64,000 nt of DNA, taken from the NCBI RefSeq assembly GCF_022965805.1, contig NW_027330987.1, positions 62,001 to 126,000 on the forward strand, written 5' to 3'. The translations under genes and the position numbers were made by a program. The notes beneath the pieces are model-generated. The model searched no databases. It had not been told where the DNA came from and saw nothing but the letters and a program-made list of their open reading frames with translations. How positions within the stretch are numbered: the first letter of the stretch is position 1; each line of letters begins with the position of its first letter. Positions 54,921 through 64,000 of the stretch are shown here, piece by piece. This DNA is from Primulina eburnea. Taxonomy: Eukaryota; Streptophyta; Magnoliopsida; Lamiales; Gesneriaceae.

Positions 54921-56740
54921 TGTGGGGACCCGGGCTCTAACTCTATTCTTTTGGGATTTAATTGGATCTTTGTTCGAAAATGTGGGTCAAAATTTTGCTT
55001 TTAACATTAATTTAAATGTATTAACGAAATCATCACATGTCTCAATAGAAATTAAACAACGTAATGTACATACAAGTCTGTGCGTACAAACATACACTAG
55101 TGTTCAATAACAACTACAAACATAAGTGCTACAAGTCCAGTAGGAAACACTAGGAATCCTCCACGCCCGAGATCTCCACGCTATCAACTCTCTCTTCCTC
55201 ATCGTGACCCTGATCCTGCCCCACCTGTTGCCATGCACACATACAGACACGACAACAGCCGGATAACTCCGGTGAGAACATATCCCAGTATAAAACATGG
55301 ATGCATGCAATGTCATAATCATGTACAAAAGCATAGAATATATCAAGTAACATGAATAAAATCTAAACATGTAGAAGAATACAAATCTGTATTCAACATT
55401 TAAATCTTGACTCGACTCATTTCTAATCTAGGGATCCCGGTGTGAATAAGACGGTCTGTTACCTACCCAACCACTCGGGGCAACGGTACGTCTTATTCCT
55501 AGACTTCGGTCAACTCTGTATCGAGGGTCTACACATATAGCAAATCTGCTCCTATGCGTCGATACACCGAAACGTCTAGTTTTTGGCAAGTCTGCCAATC
55601 TCTCCTATCTCAGGACTCGAATATAAATAAATAAACAAGGCATTACATAATCAAATGTAATAACAATCTAGTATGTGATTTAGGGAAACTCGTATCAAAT
55701 CTGAATCGAGTTGTGCAATCCCGTGACCACATGAATTATACCTTTCTTGTCGCACTGTCTGTCGAGATCTTGAATCAAATGTCAAACCTGTTACTTCAAA
55801 TCTGAAATGGCGATATACAAATGTTCTATATCAAACCACAACTCAAGCAAATCTTGGAATAGTCAATAATCAGTCTTGCTACAAATTGACGACATAACGG
55901 CGTATTCTCGCAATACCGATCAACTCAAACAATAATACACAATCATAATTCATTCCCAACAACTCATAATCTCATCTACACCTCAATCCACCAGCTAAAA
56001 TCTGTAAAATCTTCACATAATACATGCTGGAATTTCGAACAAAAGCATACGATATCCGAAAATCAATCTGATAACGAATCTACGATGCTCGATATACCAA
56101 GAACACATATTTCTAACAAAATCATAATTTCCCCAATACATAGATTTCGAACCATGCTGAAAAGGAGATATACTTACATCCTTTTGAAGCTAGTGAAGCA
56201 AGGAACTCAAATCTATACTTGGACTAGAATTTGGATGGGTAAATCTTGCACAAAATGATTTCTAAGCCATGAAGAAATTGAGATATCTAAGCTTGCTCTC
56301 GGTTCATCCTTGCTGAAAGTGGAGCAGAGTGATTCAGCATCAATCCATATATATATATACATGCCATGTGTCAACATTAAAATCAAAGGTGGCAATCTCG
56401 CATGCAGACCGCGGGTGCGGTGTCTCAAGAGCGCGGGTGCGCTATGCTCACGGCGAATTAATCTAACATTGCAGCACCTAGACCGCGGGTGCGGCTCTTG
56501 CATGACCGCTGGTGCGGTCTCAGCACCGCGGGTGCGGTCTTGCACGCACCGCGGGTGCGGTGTTGCTTCGCACATTTCCCTCAACTTTCTGTCACCTACA
56601 CCGCGGGTGCGGTAGTCTTAGCACCGCGGGGGCGGTGTGGCTTCGGCCATGCTTCAAAAATTCCACTCTAAATGTCATGCATTACCATAGCTTCGAGTCA
56701 ACACAACATCAATGACAACCGATAATTCTCGAGCCTTACA
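54921..56740 (-). mobile_element. 5' LTR of element C
   Basis: 1820 bp, nearly identical to the 3' LTR, with the same eight palindromes (56409-56636) and TATA-like box (about 56346-56360). Followed by TACTA and the interrupted viral-like relic. Confidence 0.95.
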
Positions 56741-58900
56741 TACTATATACTATTTTGAACAACCAATGATTGGAACTTACCACAGGATGATAAATATCGG
56801 AAAATTGGAAGTTCATATCAAGGAATTCCTAGAAAAGAACCAGAACGACTAGTTTTTGGGCTAGAGTTTCTCGAGGAACACAAACATTGGAAACATCTAG
56901 AAAATGGTTTGAAATTCATGACAGATGATAGGATGTAGAAAATTCAATGACCACGAGCTCATTCTCGATATACATCCTAGAAGGTATGTTATAAGGTGGA
57001 ATATTTTGTTGTTTATATTAATTCGGGAGCTGGAATCTATATAGCAAAAAAGAGAGTTTTTCCAATAGACCAGGAAGAAGAATTACCTCATAATGCTGGA
57101 TGAGATTTCTCTAAAAGAATCTTATTATTATGTAAAGGGATTAAAATGACATAAATATGAATTGGAGTTGCTGGACAAACACCTTGGTACAAGGAAAAAA
57201 CACTACCAGATTATTTCTCATGATACAAGAGATGGTGGCAAACTTTATGTTAAAATTTTATTTTTGATATTGTGAGTATTAAATAGCACAAAATATTCTT
57301 TCAGATTTCTTAACAAGAAATAGCCAGCGGTGATATCGATGCCATAATAAAAATGCAGAGGCATTTGAGCGAATACCGTGAAATGCTTCAAAAGGAGTTT
57401 AACAAACTTGCCCTAAATGCAAAAGTTGTGATTAGGCTTATAACAAGAAAATAAGAAAATGGTCTCTGATCGAATTACTGGCTTATAGTCGATTATGGCC
57501 TGTAACGCAATGACCTATCCTTGAAGGCATTGTGAAGCCAATGGTTTCCCAAATAAAGAGTTTTCGAGTACAAGACTATATACATGTAGCAGGGATTCAA
57601 GTACCCCTAGCACAAGTGTTAAGTCAGTATCATCTCTAGATGAATTGGCTAAAAACAAAAATTGAAACTACAAATCTTTATCTCGAGTTTTCAAGTCACC
57701 TTTCACCTCTGGGAATGAAAAGGGAGAGATCAGCCTTAGAATTCATATAGACAAGGGTAAATCTAAGGTTGATACTAATGAATCTGCATTTTCTCCATTT
57801 CAAATTTATCAACAGAACTGGGAGAAATTGAAAAAAAAAATAAGCAGTAACCCAACCATAATTTGGGTTGATGTAGCTCAGGGTATGGATGAAATCGAAT
57901 TCATATACTAAGGAGTTCAAGGTATGGTATGATTTTGAAACTCTTGCTTTGGTTTATACTATATCACCCAACTTCCCAGAAATCTCATGATTACCAAAGT
58001 GGATAAAAAAGTAGTGCACGAGACATGAATAAACAATGATTATTTTTCCAAATGAGATATTCTAGAACTGTATTTTTCAGTACAACACCAGAATCATTTT
58101 ATCAAGCTTAGGAGATCAGATATAAACATCCAGAAGTTAATAAAGGTTCCATTAGAGAATGAGACATCCATTCTCTTCATTTACTGGAGACAATATCTCC
58201 ATCAGAATAGCATAAGGTTATGGGTCTATCTAACCGAGATGGAAAAATTCAAGTTTCTATATAAGTTTTATTAGAATTTTGTAAATGAATCTTTTCTGTT
58301 AAACACCATGATAGGAAAAAAAATATAAGTTTTGTAGAAGATATATTTTTTTTAAAAAAAAGAAATCTTCTATAGAATAGCAAGCTGTTGGAGGGCATAG
58401 AAACTCGTCGGAAATTTTGTAACATGGCTCATGTGGAAAAATAGTTAGAAAGCATCTGCCCAGAATACCCAAAACGCAGAATGCGGTAAAGGTTTTCAAC
58501 CCAGAATGGACGGAAAGCATCTTGAAATGATAGGACCAATTGGTAAGGGAACACACAAAAAACAATTTCCTCGGGAACCATACAAAAGCAGAAGATGCCT
58601 CGTAAAAGATAAAGTAGGAATTCGATCTAACAACTTCTTTAGTGGAAGATGAACCAACACTAAAAGACATTTCCATTAATTAGTGGAGGATGAACCATTC
58701 AATGACCCATAAAGACAAGCCACAAACTAGTGGTTGACCAACACTCATAAAATATTGTCCGTCACAACTGGCAAGAATAATTCACAAGATTTGAATTCCG
58801 GATTTCAAACCACCAATGCTTTTATAAATATCAAAATAGAAGGAAGATGAATGAATCATTCAACCTTTTCGTTTTTCTCTAAAAATAAATTTGTAATAGT
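56741..58900 (+). pseudogene. Endogenous pararetrovirus-like relic, segment 4
   Basis: The movement-protein-like frame cut by C at 48220 continues here to about 56900. At about 56970-57230 follows a region resembling the aspartic protease of plant pararetroviruses, with the catalytic Asp codon changed to Asn. From about 57580 to 57910 a Ser/Lys-rich frame is open for about 110 codons with one stop; I do not recognise it. A TATA-like ttttataaatatc lies at about 58811 and T-rich sequence follows. No reverse transcriptase or RNase H motifs were found. Frameshifts and stops are everywhere, so nothing is expressible. Confidence 0.45.
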
Positions 58901-60059
58901 TTTCTTTATTCGACGTGTGTTGTAATTCCCGCTAACTTAAGTAGCTAAAAGGTTTCTTCAACTCTAAAGGAGGTTACTTTTAATAATAGTTTGTATGTTT
59001 GAATAAAAATACTAAGGCTTATTGCCCATATCATGTATTATTTTCAAATTGAACAGCTTTAATATACACTATGAAATAAGAAATGAAACAAAGTTGTGCT
59101 AAGGTGCTGGCGAAGGAATCTACATTGGGAACCATCTGTTGCGACTGCTTGGTTAAACTCTGAGGAGCAGTCTGTAAAACCTGGTGAATACAACCCGACG
59201 ACACTACGATCAAAGAGGTAACATGTTCAATTTATTCTACTGAAGCATGATGGGCCATTAAAACAAATAAAAAAATTTAATCAAGGTATATAGGCTAAAA
59301 ACCTTATGTAGTTGTATATCTTTAGGCTATATGTCTTTAAGAACATGCTCGAAAGATATAACAACATCATATACCAAGATTAAAAAGCCCACGGATAATT
59401 TTGCAACATTTTAAATTAAGTAAGAAGTTTAAACTAACTTTTAAGGAATGATGGAGTAAAACCTAAATGAAACTAGGATATAAGTATTTACTTACAATTT
59501 TCTCTTATTATATAACATTGACATTACTTATGTATTATTTGATGAATTTAAGTGTATTTTGATGTATTTTTAGACTCGTTGGAAAATAAAATTTTGTACC
59601 AAAAATAATGAGGTAACATTTTTTATTGTAGATTATTACAACTTGTTATTATTCATAAATTACAGAATTTAAATTAAAAAATGTTAACGAGTGTACCTTT
59701 ATGTGTTTAGGGCCTCACAAAAGTTTTCAAAATTTCATACCAAATATTGTACCCAAAATACCGGTATTTGCGGTATGGTAACTTTGGTATTCTGAAAACT
59801 TCGATATTTCTCTAAGCCATGTTCTTCGTTGAAACTTCTCTAAATATTTTTAACTAAAACCCAAAACTAAATAAGACCAACACAATACACTTCTATCCAC
59901 ACACTTAGCAACACCACCACCAATCGAGAATTTTTTGAAGAAATGAATGAGATTCAATGAGACAATGCAATAAATGAAAGTATCAGTTGACACAATGATC
60001 ACTATAATAGATTGTATGTGAGCTATAACTGATGCCTTAGATGATCTCCAGAATTAATT
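58901..60059. other. AT-rich spacer, possibly with an old DNA-transposon relic
   Basis: No gene recognised. At 59750-59810 the words ataccggtatt, gcggtatgg and ggtattctgaaaac suggest a decayed repeat of the kind with repeated CGGTAT motifs. Borders are unclear. Confidence 0.35.
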
Positions 60060-60653
60060 TGTAACGTACCGTATTTTTACTACTCAAAATTTGCGGAAGA
60101 ATTAAAAATTTTCTTAAATAAAAACGTGGGCATTCAAAATTCGATAAAATTTACTGTACGTCTCAACAAAGATCTAAAATGGAGTTTGACAAAAGTATTT
60201 GAATATTTTCATAAAGACCTAAAAACATGGCGGTCCTCGGGTTTAGCCTCCCGCTCAGTCCAAGCCTGCTCCTTGGTCCCCACCTCCTGTCTCCTCATAA
60301 ACATCCTCACCTGCATCGATCAAGTCTAGTGAGTCTAAAGACTCAACACGTATAAATTGGAAGTAACAAGTACTACATAATAAGATCACACACAACTTTA
60401 AAATAGGACATACATACTTTAAACTTGAACTTGCAAGATAAAACTTGAACATACGTACATACATACGTAGACGTGCCATAAAATTTTCTTAAACATGCTT
60501 GCATACTTGAACATACTTAAACATACATAGCTTCATCATTTTGCGTTGAGGCATGTTTCAAAGCAAGTGACCCATAACATAATTGCCTGATCAGACTAAA
60601 CCACAATATTGGGATGACAGAGACGTATCCACTGCCACATACATGAGATTCCT

Positions 60654-60768
60654 GTTCATAATTTAACGGGCTGATTGGTCCATATTCATAATTTAACGCT
60701 TTCCAGTCTCGATCTAAACTCGTTCATAATTTAACGGGCGGATTGGCCCCCGTTCATAATTTAACGCT
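60654..60768. repeat. Short tandem-like repeat in the D LTR
   Basis: The run gttcataatttaacg (or cattcataatttaacg) occurs four times, alternating between followers gggctgattgg or gggcggattgg and ctttccaatc or ctttccagtc. Function unknown. Confidence 0.8.
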
Positions 60769-61157
60769 TTCCAATCCTCAACATAATTTGGTCACAAGAC
60801 ATTTAGCATACCTTAAAAACTTAAAATATTTACTTGCACGTCAACATACTTACTTGGCGTTGAGGGATTCGTTGGATTTCATTTGGGGCCGTTGCTGCAC
60901 ATACTAACGTAATTACATGTACTTACTTACCTTTCGTAGCTTAGACGTAGGTACTCGTGCCCACCACCGAAGTAATTAAATATCTTACGACATTCTAGAT
61001 ATCTCACGACTTGACCTCAATAAATTATCGTACTAATCCATGACATCGAACCTCGAACAATCTCTAAAATGATGTGTGAACCTTTTCTAAAAATAAAAGA
61101 CATGCACTTACTATTAAAACTTGAAAAGAAGAAAGAACAAAATATTTGGACAGAAGG

Positions 61158-61311
61158 GGTGGCGCTCGGGCGGTAAAACTTGACCGCTCGAGCGGCAGGG
61201 TCCGCGCTCGGGTGGTAACAAATTTCCGCTAGAGCGCCGAGGTTACTGGGAAGAACATTCGGACAGAAAGAATGGCGCTTGGGCGGAAAAAAGTTACCGC
61301 TCGGCCGCCGA
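61158..61311. repeat. GC-rich palindromes in the D LTR, shared with element A
   Basis: Three units such as GGCGCTCGGGCGGTAA, short spacer, TTGACCGCTCGAGCGGC. They match the A units at 22338-22547 in sequence and layout, although the LTRs are otherwise unlike. Confidence 0.85.
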
Positions 61312-62697
61312 GCAAACTGGACTCCGCGACTCATAAACTTATACTCTCCAATTTCGATTACACTTACAATGATCAATGCCTCGAGACTCATCCTAGGACA
61401 CTATGATCCATACTCGAATCCATAAAATGTCTCAAACGTCAACGCACTCCAAACTAGAAACAAATCCGTAAACTCAAATTTTGACACCAACTCGTTTCCT
61501 ACGACTTCTAATACATTCAAGTGCCTATCGACACTACGCGACATATCAAATAACATCCCAACATCATACTAAGCACATCTAGACGCAACAACGATCACCC
61601 GTCGATTCCCAACGAAGCCTGCAACAATAAAATCTCAAGAACACATCAATACATAATTTTTTGAAAAACGCAGTTTGAGCAGTCCCACGAAAAACGTCAT
61701 AACTCACTCAATTTTTGTCCAAATATTTCGAATTTACTGTCAAATCGAAGGTATCAAAAAATTCTACAGTTTTCACGGAAAATTTTTCTCAGAATCACAA
61801 CCGAAAAATCTCAGTATTTAAAAAGACAATAAAAACAAGTTTTCAGATCTAAAATTATTTCAAAACTGATCCAAACCGATTTCCGCTCAAACGACGAACG
61901 TCACACATGAATTTTTACGCATAAAAATGACACAACACATAATATGACGAGATCGATGCAGAAATAACAGAATATACGTGCCTTTGATATTTAAAATACC
62001 GTAACGACGATACCGAATCGGAGATGGTGCGAGGATTGATCCGGGACAAAAGTGGCGCTAAAATCTTTGAAGAAAACACACGAAAGTTTGCTAGACAATG
62101 GAGAGGGAAGGGGCGGCTGCAAGGTTCTTAAAAACCTAGGTTTTCTCCTCTAAAAAATAATAAAATCTGAATAATGAAGTATGTGGGTGTTAATCGGTTT
62201 TTAGTGTGTGTAAAAATGTGTAAGTGTGTGTGAGTGTATAAAACGTGTGTGTGTTTTAATTAGGAGAAATTATAGCTAAATTAACTAATTAAAATACTAA
62301 TTAAAGGTTAACACACACTAATCTAATCAAACTCTTCAATTAAAATAATTACACACTAATTTTAAAAGTTTTAAACTATTAAATCCACTAAATAAATGAA
62401 TTAGGATTTAAAATGCTACACTTAAAAAATTATTTGAGAAAATGCCCCAACCTCAACTTAAAATAAAATACCATATTTTAAATTGCCAAGAATCGTCCCC
62501 GATCTTTTCCTCGATCCCGCCTCGAATAATCTCCTGAAACATGAAACTTGGAGAACATTTTAACGTGCATCACGTAGACATTAAAATAATGCAATTAAAT
62601 AAATCATGCACTACTAAGACTCGTTTTAAAATTAAATAAATGCTTTAATAATTAAATAAAAGCATGGGTTATACGCGTACTGAATTTGGGCACTACA

Positions 62698-62735
62698 GTT
62701 CCTCCCCCACTTATAAAAATTTTGTCCTCGAAATT
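62698..62735 (-). promoter_or_regulatory. Polypurine tract and pre-tract hairpin of element D
   Basis: Polypurine tract (minus strand GTGGGGGAGGAAC) at 62698-62710. AATTTCG, loop AGGA, CAAAATT forms the hairpin (62718-62735) with a single mismatch, consistent with one G-to-A change. Confidence 0.7.
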
Positions 62736-64000
62736 AAGTCTTACCGAACAACTCCGGGTAGCGAATCCTCATTTCTGCCTATGACTCCCAAGTGGACTCT
62801 TCCACTGATTGGTTTAGCCACCGGACTTTGACTAGCTTAGTCACCTTGTTTCGAAGTCTCCGCTCCTGCCTGTCTAGGATCTGGACGGGTCTTTCCTCAT
62901 ATGACAGATCTGGAGCAAGTTGCAACGGCTCATAACTCAACACATGCGAAGGATTATCTAGATACTTCCTCAGCATTGAGACGTGGAACATATTGTGTAC
63001 CCCGGCCAGATTCGGCGGAAGAGCAACACGATAAGCTAGTGTCCCAACTCTGTCAAGAATCTCAAAAGGTCCAATAAACCTCGGACTCAGCTTGCCTCTT
63101 TTACCAAATCTCATAACTCCCTTCATGGGCGCTCTCTTTACAAAAACGTGATCACCTACGGCAAATTCGAGGTCTCTTCTCCTCTTATCGGCATAGCTCT
63201 TTTGGCGACTCTGGGCGGTCTTTATTCTGTCTCGAATCTTGACCACCACATCTGCAGTTTGCTGAACTATCTCTGGACCAAGTTCTGCTCTTTCACCAAC
63301 CTCATAACAATGAACTGGTGACATACACTTCCTTCCGTACAACGCCTCGTAGGGGGCCATACCTATAGATGCTTGGAAACTGTTGTTATAGGTAAACTCC
63401 ACTAGAGGTAAATTTGATTCCCAAGTCCCCTGGAAATCGATCATACATGCTCACAATAAATCCTCCAAAATATGAATCACTCGCTCAGACTGGCTATCTG
63501 TCTGCGGGTGAAAAGCTGTACTGAAAAGCAATTTCGTCCCCATGGCTGCATGTAAGCTTTTCCAAAAGGACGATGAAAACCTCGGGTCCCTGTCGGACAC
63601 AATAGAAACTGGGATTCCATGCAACCGAACTATCTCCTTGATATAGAGCTCTGCATACTACGTCACGGAGAAAGTCGTCTTCACTGGCAAGAAGTGTGCC
63701 GACTTAGTGAGTCGATCCACTATAACCCAAATAGAATTGGATCCCCTGATTGACCTTGTCAAATCAACCACAACGTCCATTGTAACATTCTCCCATTTCC
63801 ACTCTGGGATGGGGAGTGGCTTAACCAATCCTGATGGTGTCTGATGCTCTGCCTTCACCTGCTGACAATTGAGGCATTCAGACATAAATATGCGGATGTC
63901 TCTCTTCATTCCTGGCCACCAATACAAAATCTGTAGGTCCTTGTACATCTTGGTACCTCCTGGGTGAATAGAATACGGATATGCGTGTGCCTCTGTCAGA
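62734..64000 (-). pseudogene. Integrase with chromodomain-like tail, element D (partial)
   Basis: Minus strand. Zinc-binding HHCC starts at the window edge (SIHPGGTKMYKDLQILYWWP...[12 protein letters not shown]), then the core (MDVVVDLTRSIRGSNSIWVI, SDRDPRFSSSFWKSL, HPQTDSQSERVIHILEDLL, FTYNNSFQASIGMAPYEALY), GKLSPRFIGPFEILDRVGTL, and the tail KLVKVRWLNQSVEESTWES. Stops at 63658-63660 (TAG), 63451-63453 (TGA) and 62779-62781 (TAG) break it; all three can come from C-to-T changes. The natural TAA lies at 62734-62736. RT and gag are beyond the window. Same group as A, B and C but clearly more distant. Confidence 0.9.

Larger units (their letters stand above)
48221..56740 (-). mobile_element. 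Young Ty3/gypsy element C (Tekay/Del-like)
   Basis: 8520 bp, complete: 5' LTR 54921-56740, primer site, gag, protease, RT-RNase H, integrase with chromodomain-like tail, polypurine tract, 3' LTR 48221-50040, and perfect TACTA target duplication. The LTRs are both 1820 bp and differ at only about ten positions by eye (near 48754, 48776, 48928, 49054, 49192, 49588, 49752 and 49945), so insertion was recent. Even so the polyprotein frame carries three stops and one frameshift. Confidence 0.95.
60060..62697 (-). mobile_element. 3' LTR of Ty3/gypsy element D
   Basis: 2638 bp; minus strand TGTAGTGCCCAAATTC to ACGTTACA. The right end abuts a polypurine tract and integrase of the same strand. The left end is set by the TGTAACG at 60060 and the lack of further similarity, so it is less certain. 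A short direct repeat around ttcataatttaacg occurs several times (60655-60775). Confidence 0.7.

Overview
The window is nuclear DNA of a dicot flowering plant in a repeat-dense region. Evidence is one plant-specific single-exon gene, AT-rich intergenic DNA, MITEs, and Ty1/copia and Ty3/gypsy LTR retrotransposons nested up to three deep. I cannot name the species. More than 85% of the window can be assigned to retroelements, and only one convincing host gene is present (6543-6914, a small protein resembling the MAPK-substrate family At1g80180/At1g15400).

Layout. 1-5268: minus-strand retroelement K1 (leader, partial gag, one LTR) inserted in the gag of gypsy element B, whose 2.1-kb LTR follows. 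5269-8708: a short island with older LTR and dispersed-repeat relics, the host gene, and one unassigned ORF. 8709-13240: decayed Tnt1/Tork-like copia element G (minus), with both LTRs. 13241-13812: spacer with a MITE. 13813-26400: copia element E (plus), internally deleted, with a seven-unit RNA-hairpin array in its leader. Gypsy element A (16340-23957) is inserted in E's gag, and a stub of E internal sequence lies beyond E's 3' LTR. 26401-27052: spacer with a second MITE copy. 27053-43455: copia element F (plus) split by gypsy-type element H (28559-42453), itself split by non-coding gypsy-type element I (31340-39287, perfect 5-bp target duplication). H carries an intact 156-residue coiled-coil ORF. 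43456-58900: a decayed endogenous-pararetrovirus-like relic (plus), interrupted by solo LTR J, solo LTR K2 and the young gypsy element C (48221-56740, minus, LTRs nearly identical). 58901-60059: spacer. 60060-64000: 3' LTR and integrase end of gypsy element D (minus).

Elements A, B, C and D share the Tekay/Del-type plan: initiator-Met tRNA primer site, gag with CCHC knuckle, protease-RT-RNase H-integrase order, chromodomain-like tail, long LTRs. Every A, B, C and D coding region visible is broken. H and I have the gypsy ends but no recognisable gag-pol, so they must have moved with enzymes supplied in trans.

Structure that ordinary annotation would miss: (1) seven ~85-bp repeats in the E leader, each with a hairpin of fixed loop and covarying stem; (2) a short covarying hairpin just upstream of the polypurine tract in five gypsy elements; (3) arrays of GC-rich palindromes in the LTRs of several families, upstream of the TATA region where one is visible, with the same palindrome shared by the otherwise unlike LTRs of A and D; (4) the coiled-coil ORF in H.
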